Assembly (NCBI RefSeq): GCF_028553725.1
Contig: NZ_CP067125.1
Location: 310,001-374,000 of the forward strand
Direction: 5' to 3'
DNA: 64,000 nt
DNA from: Paracoccus alcaliphilus
Lineage (GTDB): Bacteria > Pseudomonadota > Alphaproteobacteria > Rhodobacterales > Rhodobacteraceae
This document shows positions 1-7,898 of the stretch, in pieces. A program made the translations under genes and the position numbers. The notes under the pieces are model-generated. The model was not told the origin of the DNA and did not search any database. It worked only from the letters and a program-made list of their open reading frames with translations. Each line of letters opens with the position of its first letter. Position 1 is the stretch's first letter.

Positions 1-339
1 CCTCTGGGCCTGATCGTCCGGGTCCGCGACGTGGACGAGATGGAGCGACTGGCCAGGGGGTTCGAGGGCCAGCTGACTGCCACGCTTCACATGGATGATG
101 CCGATCTGTCCGTTGCGCAACGCTTGCTGCCGGTACTGGAACGCAAGGCGGGCCGGGTGCTGGTCAACGGCTTTCCGACAGGGGTCGAGGTCTGCGACGC
201 CATGGTTCATGGTGGTCCATACCCCGCCAGCACCAATTTCGGCGCGACATCCGTGGGCACCATGGCCATCCGCAGATTCCTGCGACCCGTCAGCTACCAG
301 AACTTCCCCGATGCGCTGTTGCCAGAGGATCTGAGGTGA
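1..339 (+). CDS. Aldehyde dehydrogenase (NADP+), alpha-ketoglutaric semialdehyde type, C-terminal end
   Basis: The frame is open from base 1, so only the last 112 residues are present. They match the C-terminal part of the NADP-dependent aldehyde dehydrogenases that oxidise alpha-ketoglutaric semialdehyde in sugar-acid and hydroxyproline catabolism: a GRVLVNGFPTGVEV segment, then GGPYPAST and a terminal RPVSYQNFP stretch that is characteristic of this branch. The catalytic Cys and Glu lie outside the window. The product would be a soluble cytoplasmic enzyme. The stop codon TGA is also the first three bases of an 18-bp inverted repeat. The substrate assignment is inferred from the branch only. 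Confidence 0.8.
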   Translation, partial: PLGLIVRVRDVDEMERLARGFEGQLTATLHMDDADLSVAQRLLPVLERKAGRVLVNGFPTGVEVCDAMVHGGPYPASTNFGATSVGTMAIRRFLRPVSYQNFPDALLPEDLR

Positions 340-385
340 TTGGGGTGGATCTGGAAAACATGGTCTGCCAGATCCACCCCAATCA
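337..385. terminator. Large perfect hairpin after the aldehyde dehydrogenase gene
   Basis: Perfect 18-bp inverted repeat: arm 337-354 (starting with the stop codon TGA) and arm 368-385, with a 13-base loop. There is no clear T-run after it, so it is either a non-canonical terminator or a bidirectional barrier between this gene and the convergent symporter gene that ends at 579. Confidence 0.6.
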
Positions 386-578
386 TCATATCTTTCAATC
401 TGCTGCCGCGTGTTAAGGGTGGATCGGCGGTACCCGGAAGACTTGTGCCGTCGCCGGGACGTGACCAGATGGGCCGGTCGCATGGGGCTTTCGGAAAAAG
501 ATTACCGGCCCTCTGTCCCGCAATCCCGTTGCCGGTGAGTATCGGCAACGGAAGCGGGGCGTGAAATGTGATGGCGCC

Positions 579-2000
579 TCAGTTCCAGATCTCGGGATCG
601 ACGCCTTTCGCCATCCCGGGGTGATCCTTCACATGAAAGCGCGGCACGGCGCCGGCCTTGCGCTGCTCGAAATAGTTGCGGGTCAGCGCGACCACCGTGC
701 CCGACAGCGCCATGATCGCGATCAGGTTGATCGTCGCCATCAGTCCCATCGAGGCATCGGCCAGATCGAACACGGTCGTCACCGCCTGAAGCGCACCCCA
801 GATCACCATGACCAGCACCAGCAGGCGCAATGTCGTCAGCCCGGCCCTGTTGCCGACGCCCAGAAAGGCCAGCGCCATCTCGGAATAGGCGTAGTTGCCG
901 ATGATCGAGGTAAAGGCGAAGAAGAAGATCGCGACCGCCACGAACCATGGACCGATCACGCCGATATGGTCGGCCAGCGCCGATTGGGTCAACTGGGTGC
1001 CGGTCAGTTCCCCGCCGGGCACATAGACGCCCGACAGCAGGATCATCAGCGCGGTGCAGGTGCAGATCAGGATCGTGTCGATGAAGACGCCGAAGGCCTG
1101 CACGAAGCCCTGGCTGGAGGGATGATGCGGGTTGGGCGTCGCTGCCGCCGCGATGTTCGGGGCCGAGCCCATCCCGGCCTCGTTCGAGAACAGCCCGCGC
1201 TTCACCCCGTTCAGCATCGCGGCCATGACGCCGCCGGTGATGCCGCCCGCGGCCTCGACCAGGCCGAAGGCATTGGCGATGATGTGCCACAGCATCGTGG
1301 GCACCTCGCCAAGGTTCATGGCCACGACAATCAGCGCGACCAGCAGATAGACCCCCGCCATGAAGGGAACGACCTTCTCGGCCACCACGGCGATCTGGCG
1401 GATACCGCCGAAGATCACGATGGCGGTCAGCGCGGCCAGCCCCAGGCCGGTGACCAGCTTGGGTATGCCGAAGGCGCCGACCATCGCATCGGCGATTGAA
1501 TTGGCTTGTACCGCGTTGAAGACCAGCCCGAAGGACAGGATCAGGCAGATCGAGAAGATCCCGCCCAGCCAGGGCAGACCCAGCCCCCGCGCGATATAAA
1601 AGGCTGGACCGCCGCGATAGACGGCATCGGCCGAACTGGTATCCCTGACCTTGTAGAGCTGCGCCAGCGTCGATTCCGAATAGGCCGTGGCCATGCCGAC
1701 CAGTGCCACCATCCACATCCAGAAGATCGCCCCGGGTCCGCCAAGGACCAGCGCCACTGCGACCCCAGCGATATTGCCGGTGCCCACCCGCGAGGCAAGG
1801 CTGGTGCACAGCGCCTGAAAGGGCGAGATCCCCTGCCGGTCGGTCTCGGGCGCCGCCGAGATCGAGCGGATCATCTCGCCGAAATGCAGGATCTGCTGGA
1901 AACGCAGCCGGATGGTGAAATAGACACCCACCGCCAGCAGGCCATAGATCAGAATGTAGCTCCAGAAGACCGTATTCAGAAAGTCGATGATCGCTGTCAT
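579..2000 (-). CDS. Sodium:alanine/glycine symporter, AGCS family
   Basis: A 473-residue integral membrane protein of the AGCS (AlsT/DagA) family, which imports alanine or glycine with sodium. The N-terminal half carries the family signature: RVGTGNIAG at about residues 71-79 followed by GGPGAIFWMW at 87-96, then GGPAFYIARGLG further on. About ten hydrophobic segments are visible. A longer frame extends upstream to 2111, but the ATG at 2000 is chosen because GGGAG lies about 10 bases before it and the family starts here. It is divergent from atoE across a 243-base region. The exact amino acid carried cannot be read from sequence. Confidence 0.9.
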   Translation of the reverse strand: MTAIIDFLNTVFWSYILIYGLLAVGVYFTIRLRFQQILHFGEMIRSISAAPETDRQGISPFQALCTSLASRVGTGNIAGVAVALVLGGPGAIFWMWMVALVGMATAYSESTLAQLYKVRDTSSADAVYRGGPAFYIARGLGLPWLGGIFSICLILSFGLVFNAVQANSIADAMVGAFGIPKLVTGLGLAALTAIVIFGGIRQIAVVAEKVVPFMAGVYLLVALIVVAMNLGEVPTMLWHIIANAFGLVEAAGGITGGVMAAMLNGVKRGLFSNEAGMGSAPNIAAAATPNPHHPSSQGFVQAFGVFIDTILICTCTALMILLSGVYVPGGELTGTQLTQSALADHIGVIGPWFVAVAIFFFAFTSIIGNYAYSEMALAFLGVGNRAGLTTLRLLVLVMVIWGALQAVTTVFDLADASMGLMATINLIAIMALSGTVVALTRNYFEQRKAGAVPRFHVKDHPGMAKGVDPEIWN

Positions 2001-2077
2001 GGCAGCATTACTCCCGTGTCTCTCTTGACCGGTATTATTCACGGAACTGTGACACGATTGCACAACCTCGGGCAATA

Positions 2078-2090
2078 CATGACTGTCATG
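2078..2090. promoter_or_regulatory. Palindrome in the symporter/atoE divergent region
   Basis: CATGAC-T-GTCATG, two perfect 6-base arms around one base, in the 243-base region between the divergent symporter (start 2000) and atoE (start 2244). A candidate operator shared by both; the binding protein is unknown. Confidence 0.3.
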
Positions 2091-2243
2091 GACAGCCGGT
2101 TTTCGCCGCAACCCTGATTTTCATACGTCACCTGACCTGTCAGGGCAGGCAGGAGGGCAGGGCGCCGCACGGGGCCTTTCCCGGTGGACAGTCGGGATGA
2201 TCGCGGCAAATCTCTCCGGGACGGATCAACGAGGAGTGCAAGC

Positions 2244-3551
2244 ATGCTTAACGTCATTTCCCGACCGCTGGTCAGGCTGGTCGATCGGTGGTTGCCCGAC
2301 CCCTATATCTTCGTGGTGCTGCTGACGATGGTGGTGATGATCGCCGCGATCGGCATCGAGGGGCAGGGTCCCCTTGCCGTGATCGCCATGTGGGGTGCGG
2401 GCTTCTGGGAACTGCTGTCGTTTTCCATGCAGATGTTGCTGGTGCTGGTCACCGGCTACATGATGGCCTCGACGCCGCTGGTGCGACGCATCCTGGAACG
2501 ACTGGCGGATCTGGCGAACTCTCCCGGTGCGGCGATCCTGCTGGTCAGCTATGTCTCGCTGGCGGCAAGCTGGATCAACTGGGGCTTCGGGCTGGTCGTG
2601 GGCGCGCTGTTCGCCAAGGCCATCGCGCGCAAGGTGCGGGTCGATTACCGGCTGCTGGTCGCTTCGGCCTATTCGGGTTTCATCGTCTGGCATGGCGGGC
2701 TGGCCGGTTCCGTGCCGCTGGCCATCGCCACGGTGGGTCACCCGTTCGAATCCATGATCGGCGTCATTCCCACCGATCGCACGATCTTCGCAGGCTACAA
2801 CTTGTTCATCGTGGTGGGGCTGTTCATCGCCGTGCCGCTGGTTAACCGGATGATGCTGCCCAAGAAGGACGAGCAGGTGCTGGTCGATCCCGCCCTTCTG
2901 GCCGAGCCCGAACTGCCCGAGATCACCCCCAGCACCCCTGCCGAGCGGATGGAGAACAGCCGCGTGCTCAGCTTGCTGATCGGGGTGTCGGGCCTGGCCT
3001 TCCTGTTCCAATATTTCCTGAACGCGGGCACGCTGACGCTGAACATCGTGAACTTCCTGTTCCTGTTCATCGCGATCCTGCTGCATGGCACGCCGCGCCG
3101 GCTGCTGGCCAGCCTGAACGAGGGCGTCAAGGGCGGCGCGGGCATCGTCATCCAGTTTCCCTTCTATGCGGGGATCATGGCGATCATGCTGAATTCGGGG
3201 CTGGCCGAGACGATCTCGCTGGCGATGATCTCGTTCGCCTCGGCCGAGACCTTCCCGTTCTGGACCTTCATCAGCGCGGGGATCGTCAACTTCTTCGTGC
3301 CGTCGGGCGGGGGGCAATGGGCGATCCAGGCGCCGGTGATCCTGCCCGCGGCCGAGGCACTTGGGGTGGATGCCGCGCGGGCCTCGATGGCGGTCGCCTG
3401 GGGCGACAGCTGGACGAACATGGTGCAGCCGTTCTGGGCGCTGCCCATCCTTGGTATCGCCGGGCTGCGGGCCAAGGACATCATGGGCTTCTGCACGCTG
3501 CATCTGGTGCTGTCGGGGATCATCATCTCGATCGGGCTGACCTTTATCTAG
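2244..3551 (+). CDS. atoE: Short-chain fatty acid transporter, AtoE family
   Basis: A 435-residue, very hydrophobic permease of the AtoE/short-chain fatty acid transporter family, which carries butyrate, acetoacetate and similar acids. Features seen are the N-terminal DRWLPDPYIFVVLLT stretch, the SWINWGFGLVVGAL segment and the C-terminal FFVPSGGGQWAIQAP motif with SMAVAWGDSWTNM, all typical of the family. The start ATG has GAGGAG about 7 bases upstream, so an earlier in-frame start at 2184 is rejected. The final TAG stop is formed partly by an inserted element: its last base belongs to the IS remnant that begins at 3551. No ato CoA-transferase genes are next to it. Confidence 0.88.
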   Translation: MLNVISRPLVRLVDRWLPDPYIFVVLLTMVVMIAAIGIEGQGPLAVIAMWGAGFWELLSFSMQMLLVLVTGYMMASTPLVRRILERLADLANSPGAAILLVSYVSLAASWINWGFGLVVGALFAKAIARKVRVDYRLLVASAYSGFIVWHGGLAGSVPLAIATVGHPFESMIGVIPTDRTIFAGYNLFIVVGLFIAVPLVNRMMLPKKDEQVLVDPALLAEPELPEITPSTPAERMENSRVLSLLIGVSGLAFLFQYFLNAGTLTLNIVNFLFLFIAILLHGTPRRLLASLNEGVKGGAGIVIQFPFYAGIMAIMLNSGLAETISLAMISFASAETFPFWTFISAGIVNFFVPSGGGQWAIQAPVILPAAEALGVDAARASMAVAWGDSWTNMVQPFWALPILGIAGLRAKDIMGFCTLHLVLSGIIISIGLTFI

Positions 3552-3576
3552 GTGCCATCCCTTATTAATCTCTGTT

Positions 3577-3614
3577 TCATGACCAGCGTGCTAAGGGGTT
3601 CGCGCTGGTCATGA
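3577..3614. repeat. Inverted repeat within the IS5-family remnant
   Basis: Perfect 12-base arms, TCATGACCAGCG at 3577-3588 and its complement at 3603-3614, with a 14-base loop. It lies between the left end of the IS remnant and the transposase start. It could act as a terminator for atoE or as protection of the IS from outside transcription. Confidence 0.5.
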
Positions 3615-4084
3615 GCATGCGTAACAAGCGATACTTCCGGCTAAGCGCGCAGCAGATGCGGCGACTTCGCTTTTCTTTCCCAAGGTGCAGGGCCGAGCGC
3701 GATCCGACGACTGCAAGGCTGCGCATACTCAGCGACAACAAAGGGCGACCGCTGGACTTCTTTCTCTTCCCCGGCAAGAAGGCCGACAGCCGCGGTGCCC
3801 TTGTGTTGCTGCGTCATTTGCCGAAAATGAAGCGCTTCCCGGGTAACAAGACTTATGATGCCGATTGGCTGCGCGACGACCTCAAGGACCGCGGGATGCG
3901 CCCCTGCATCCCACCCGAGGCAAGAAGCGCAGAAAACCCGCCAGATACAGCAAGCGCCCTTATCGCAAGCGCGACCGCATCGAGAATCGCATCGGTCGCC
4001 TGAAAGACTGGCGTGTATGAGCGATGCGGCGGCATCTTCTTCAACGCCGTCATCCTGGCCGCGATCATCATCTTCTGCTTGTGA
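3611..4084 (+). pseudogene. IS5-family transposase, internally deleted and frameshifted
   Basis: The reading starts like an IS5-family DDE transposase (NKRYFRLSAQQMRRL), then jumps to the C-terminal half (NKGRPLDFFLFPGKK, FPGNKTYDADWLRDDL, RGMRPCIPP), so the central region with the first catalytic Asp is missing. After RPCIPP the frame breaks. The expected end (RKRDRIENRIGRLKDWR then AVILAAIIIFCL and TGA at 4082-4084) is found only by moving between frames. An internal deletion plus at least one small indel make it non-functional. Confidence 0.75.
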
Positions 4085-4189
4085 AACTTATAGGGATGGA
4101 CCCTAAACCGCCGCACTCCTTCGGTTGCCGCTTCCGCGCCTTGCGGCAGGTCTGGCCCTGTATTTGCAGCTGATCGCAGCGCACCCGCT

Positions 4190-4209
4190 GCGGGCTGAGG
4201 TCAGCCCGC
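4190..4209 (-). terminator. Hairpin just past narR
   Basis: Perfect 9-base arms GCGGGCTGA and TCAGCCCGC separated by two bases, 11 bases past the narR stop at 4221. The inner pairs must open to form a loop. There is no strong T-run, so termination is likely but unproven. Confidence 0.45.
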
Positions 4210-4220
4210 TATCCTTACAA

Positions 4221-4919
4221 TCAAATCGAGTGATCATCGATGAGGGGGGTCGGTTTTGCGAACCTCTCCAGATCGGCCTGATCGTCAATGTAAATGCGCG
4301 GTCCCTCGACAGTGACACCGTATGGCTGAAGGCCCTTGAAGGCCCGGCTGAGATTCTCGGCGGTCATGCCCAGGACCGAGGCGAGACGGCGCTTTTCGAA
4401 ATCCAGCTCGAAGGAACCTCCTCCGCCAGCACGCTTCTGATGACGCAGAAGATGGTTTGCCAGCCGTTCGAGCGAGGTCCGAAGCTTGAGATCCTTCTGT
4501 GCCTTGATGACCGAGCGATAACACTGCGCGAGTTCCGTCACTATCGCCCGGGCGAAATTGCCGTCTACATCGAAGACGGCGCGTACGTCCTGGCTGGGGA
4601 TCAGGACGATCCGGCTTTTTTCCAGCGTTCTTGCAGACATCAGATAGGGGGCGTTTTTGATCGTTGCCGCCAGAATGAAGGTCGAGATCGGCCGCACGGT
4701 CGCGAGGCTGGTGTCGCGACCGTTCCATGTTGAAAACAGATCGACAGAGCCGGACAGGACGATGTGCAGAAAGTCGCTGGGTTCACCTTCGCCGATCAAT
4801 TCGATCTGCGGAGGGAAATTATGCACATAGGCACCGCGCATGAGCGATTGAAAATTTGCCTCCGTCATTCCTGCAAACAGGCAGAGGGCCCGAATCTCCG
4901 GATACTGTGCCTGTGGCAT
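4221..4919 (-). CDS. narR: NarR, Crp/Fnr-family nitrate-responsive regulator
   Basis: A 232-residue Crp/Fnr regulator divergent from the nar operon. Residues 1-130 form the cyclic-nucleotide-like beta-roll, a dimer helix follows, and the winged helix lies at about 150-220. The recognition helix has E188-x2-S191-R192, the FNR-type pattern that reads TTGAT half-sites. Only two cysteines (13 and 133) are present, so the N-terminal 4Fe-4S cluster of true FNR is absent. In Paracoccus, NarR is the third FNR-type protein and switches on narKGHJI in response to nitrate or nitrite. Position, length and missing cysteines all fit that protein. An FNR-type site sits 41 bases upstream of its own start. 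Confidence 0.9.
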   Translation of the reverse strand: MPQAQYPEIRALCLFAGMTEANFQSLMRGAYVHNFPPQIELIGEGEPSDFLHIVLSGSVDLFSTWNGRDTSLATVRPISTFILAATIKNAPYLMSARTLEKSRIVLIPSQDVRAVFDVDGNFARAIVTELAQCYRSVIKAQKDLKLRTSLERLANHLLRHQKRAGGGGSFELDFEKRRLASVLGMTAENLSRAFKGLQPYGVTVEGPRIYIDDQADLERFAKPTPLIDDHSI

Positions 4920-4959
4920 GTCCCTGCACTCCGCATAGGTTGTCAGATCACCGCATCAT

Positions 4960-4973
4960 TTGATTTTTGTCAA
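4960..4973. promoter_or_regulatory. FNR-type box near narR
   Basis: TTGATTTTTGTCAA matches the FNR/NNR consensus TTGAT-N4-ATCAA at 9 of 10 fixed bases. It lies 41 bases before the narR start, where it could autoregulate narR. A perfect 10-base palindrome ATCAATTGAT follows at 4977-4986. Confidence 0.6.
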
Positions 4974-5025
4974 GTCATCAATTGATTGCCAAAAGCAACA
5001 GATTGATGTGGCAATGAGGCTGCGA

Positions 5026-5040
5026 CAACAAATTTTGTTG
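5026..5040. promoter_or_regulatory. Palindrome upstream of narK
   Basis: CAACAAA-T-TTTGTTG, perfect 7-base arms around one base, about 40 bases upstream of the FNR box that precedes narK. It does not fit the FNR consensus. It may bind a second factor, or it may be AT-rich promoter DNA. Confidence 0.35.
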
Positions 5041-5073
5041 GGTCATTTATTTCGCTACGATCGCGGTCTCAGT

Positions 5074-5087
5074 GTGATCTAGATCAA
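5074..5087 (+). promoter_or_regulatory. FNR/NarR box of the nar operon promoter
   Basis: GTGATCTAGATCAA matches TTGAT-N4-ATCAA at 9 of 10 fixed bases. A class II FNR-type site is centred about 41.5 bases before the transcription start, which would put the start near 5122, about 47 bases before the narK ATG. FnrP or NarR is the expected ligand. Confidence 0.7.
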
Positions 5088-5168
5088 TATTTATGGTCCG
5101 TTCCGTCAGTACGTCTGCTTGCGATCCCTTCCCGGGTGACCACGCCATTCTTGCCGGAGCTCTCTGTC

Positions 5169-7886
5169 ATGCAATCTGCCGTCACAGTCTCACGCGCTGA
5201 TCAGACGCGAGCCTTGAGCCTGAGCACAATCGCCTTCACCACCTGTTTCGCGGTCTGGACGATCTTTTCCATCATCGGGGTGGCCATCAAAGGCGAGTTG
5301 GGTCTGAACGACACCCAGTTCGGCCTGCTGGTCGCCACTCCGGTCCTGACGGGATCGCTGACCCGGATATTTCTGGGTGTCTGGACCGAGAAATACGGCG
5401 GACGTCTGGTGTTCTCGGGCCAGATGCTGCTTGCGGCAATGGCGACCTGGGCCCTGACCTTTGCCGATACGTACATCATGTATCTGGTCGCGGCTTTGGG
5501 CGTGGGCCTGGCGGGAGGGTCGTTCATCATCGGCGTGGCCTATGTCAGCCGCTGGTATGACGCGGGCCACCAGGGCGCGGCGTTGGGCATCTTTGGGGCG
5601 GGCAATATCGGCGCGGCTGTGACCAAGTTTGTCGCCCCTTTCGTGATGGTGGCCTATGGCTGGCAAGGGGTGGCCAATATCTGGGCTGCCGCGCTTGCCC
5701 TGATGGGCGTGATCTTCTTCGTCTTTGCCAAGGACGACCCGATGCTGGTCGAGCGACGCAGGACGGGGGCCAGGGCACCCGGCTTTGCGCAACAGTTCGC
5801 GCCGCTGAAGAAACTGCAGGTCTGGCGTTTCTCGCTCTACTATTTTTTCGTGTTTGGTGCTTTCGTGGCGCTTGCGCTGTGGCTGCCGCATTACCTGATC
5901 GACGTCTATGGCGTTGACGTGCGCACGGCCGGCATGGCGGCCGCGACCTTCAGCCTGTCCGCCAGCCTATTTCGAGCCTATGGCGGGCTTCTGTCGGACA
6001 AGTTCGGGGCGCGGTCCGTCATGTACTGGACCTTTGGCTTTTCCATGCTGTTCCTGTTCATGCTGTCCTATCCGCCCACCGACTATGTCATCCAGGGCAA
6101 GGATGGCGTCATCGCCTTTTCTACCAGCATGGGCCTGTGGCCCTTCATCGCCACGCTCTTTGCGCTTGGTTTCTTCATGAGCCTTGGGAAGGCCGCGGTG
6201 TTCAAGCACATCCCGGTCTATTATCCAAAAAATGTGGGTGCGGTCGGGGGTCTTGTGGGCATGATCGGCGGCCTGGGCGGCTTTGTCCTGCCCATCGCCT
6301 TCGGTGCGCTTCTGGACCTGACGGGCATTTATACATCGTGCTTTGTGCTGCTGTTCGTGCTGGTCGCCATTGCGCTGACCTGGATGCACCTGTCGATTCG
6401 CGTGATGGAACGCGCCGCACATGGTGAGGTGCTGGACCGCCTGCCACAACTGCCCGAGATGCAGTCGATCCACCATCCGGAACGCACCGCCATGCCGCGC
6501 GTGCTGGAGGACTGGCGTCCGGAAGATCCACAGTTCTGGGCCGGAAAGGGCCGGACCGTCGCGCGGCGCAACCTGTGGCTGTCGATTCCGGCGCTGCTTC
6601 TGGCCTTCTCGGTCTGGATGGTCTGGTCGATGGTCGTGGCGAAGCTGCCGCTGATCGGCTTTGCCTTCACGTCCGAGCAGCTGTTCTGGCTGGCCGCAGT
6701 TCCTGCGCTGTCAGGGGCGACGCTGCGGATATTCTATGGTTTTATGGTGCCGATCTTCGGTGGCAGACTTTGGACGACGCTGTCCACCGCATCGCTGATG
6801 CTTCCCGCCATTGGCATCGGCTATGCCGTGCAGAACCTTGACACCCCCTACTTCATCTTCCTTGTGCTGGCCCTCTTGTGCGGCCTTGGCGGGGCCAACT
6901 TCGCCTCATCCATGGCCAATATCGGTTACTTCTTCCCCAAGGCCGAAAAGGGCAACGCGCTGGCGCTGAACGCAGGTCTTGGCAATCTTGGCGTCAGCGT
7001 GATGCAGTTCCTGGTGCCGCTGGTCATCTCGATGGGTGTCTTCGGTGCCATGGGCGGGGCACCGCAAGCATTGACCGACGGCAGCGAGCTCTGGATGCAG
7101 AACGCGGGCTTTGTCTGGGTGCCGTTCATTATGATCTCGACCATCGCCGCATGGCTGGGGATGAACGACATCGCAGATGCGAAGGCCAGCTTTGCCCAGC
7201 AGTCGGTAATCTTTGGCCGCACACATAATTGGCTGATGTGCGTCCTCTACATCGGCACGTTCGGCAGCTTCATCGGCTACTCGGCGGGCTTCCCGCTGCT
7301 CAGCCGGATCGCCTTTCCGGATATCGACTCTCTGCAATACGTCTTCCTCGGGCCGCTTATCGGTGCGTTGTCCCGCGCCGGCACGGGCTGGGTTTCCGAT
7401 AAATTCGGCGGCGGGCGCGTCACCTTTTGGGTCTTCGTCGGCATGACCGTCTCGGTCCTTGGCGTGATCCTTTCCCTTCAGGCGGGCAGCTTTGCGGGCT
7501 TTTTTGCGGGCTTCATGGCGCTGTTTTTCTTTACCGGGGTCGGCAACGCCTCGACCTTCCAGATGATCCCCATGATCATGGGCCGGGAAGTGCCCCGCCT
7601 CATGCCGCAGCTGACCGGCACGGACCGTACCCGCCAGATTGCCATGGAATCGGGCGGGATCGTCGCCTTCACCAGCGCCATCGGGGCCTATGGCGGGTTC
7701 TTCATCCCCAAGGCCTATGGCTCCTCCATCGCCATGACCGGAAGCCCGATCGGCGCGCTGTGGCTGTTCCTGGCCTTCTATCTTCTGTGCCTTGCCATCA
7801 CCTGGGCTGTTTATACGCGTCCGGGCGGGCTTCTCCATGATATCGAGCGCGGCCGTGCCATCGCCGCCACCCACCCTGCAGAATAA
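5169..7886 (+). CDS. narK: NarK1-NarK2 fused nitrate/nitrite transporter
   Basis: A 905-residue protein made of two complete 12-helix major facilitator domains. The first covers about residues 15-430 and the second starts near 475 (RRNLWLSIPALLLAFSVWMVW). Each half carries its own nitrate-porter signatures, such as GLAGGSFIIGVAYVSRWY in the first and CGLGGANFASSMANIGYFFP in the second. In Paracoccus this fusion joins NarK1 (proton-linked nitrate uptake) and NarK2 (nitrate/nitrite exchange). The ATG at 5169 is preferred over a GTG at 5136 because GGAG lies 9 bases before it. It is the first gene of the nar operon, 12 bases before narG. Confidence 0.93.
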   Translation: MQSAVTVSRADQTRALSLSTIAFTTCFAVWTIFSIIGVAIKGELGLNDTQFGLLVATPVLTGSLTRIFLGVWTEKYGGRLVFSGQMLLAAMATWALTFADTYIMYLVAALGVGLAGGSFIIGVAYVSRWYDAGHQGAALGIFGAGNIGAAVTKFVAPFVMVAYGWQGVANIWAAALALMGVIFFVFAKDDPMLVERRRTGARAPGFAQQFAPLKKLQVWRFSLYYFFVFGAFVALALWLPHYLIDVYGVDVRTAGMAAATFSLSASLFRAYGGLLSDKFGARSVMYWTFGFSMLFLFMLSYPPTDYVIQGKDGVIAFSTSMGLWPFIATLFALGFFMSLGKAAVFKHIPVYYPKNVGAVGGLVGMIGGLGGFVLPIAFGALLDLTGIYTSCFVLLFVLVAIALTWMHLSIRVMERAAHGEVLDRLPQLPEMQSIHHPERTAMPRVLEDWRPEDPQFWAGKGRTVARRNLWLSIPALLLAFSVWMVWSMVVAKLPLIGFAFTSEQLFWLAAVPALSGATLRIFYGFMVPIFGGRLWTTLSTASLMLPAIGIGYAVQNLDTPYFIFLVLALLCGLGGANFASSMANIGYFFPKAEKGNALALNAGLGNLGVSVMQFLVPLVISMGVFGAMGGAPQALTDGSELWMQNAGFVWVPFIMISTIAAWLGMNDIADAKASFAQQSVIFGRTHNWLMCVLYIGTFGSFIGYSAGFPLLSRIAFPDIDSLQYVFLGPLIGALSRAGTGWVSDKFGGGRVTFWVFVGMTVSVLGVILSLQAGSFAGFFAGFMALFFFTGVGNASTFQMIPMIMGREVPRLMPQLTGTDRTRQIAMESGGIVAFTSAIGAYGGFFIPKAYGSSIAMTGSPIGALWLFLAFYLLCLAITWAVYTRPGGLLHDIERGRAIAATHPAE

Positions 7887-7898
7887 CGAAAGGAAGCC

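Larger units (their letters stand above)
3551..4102. mobile_element. Internally deleted IS5-family element
   Basis: About 552 bases bounded by imperfect terminal inverted repeats: GGTGCCATCCCT on the left and the complement of GGTCCATCCCT on the right (one base indel). It is flanked by the direct repeat CTA at 3548-3550 and 4103-4105, consistent with the 3-base TNA-type duplications of IS5-family elements. It carries only a broken transposase and is shorter than full-length relatives, so it should not move on its own. Confidence 0.6.

Noticed and set aside
502..1809. Long minus-strand frame overlapping the AGCS symporter
   Set aside because: It is a GC-rich shadow frame, full of Arg, Gly and Ala, over a gene with clear family motifs in another frame.
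5136..5168. GTG start 33 bases upstream for narK
   Set aside because: No ribosome site; the ATG at 5169 has GGAG at good spacing and fits the predicted transcription start.
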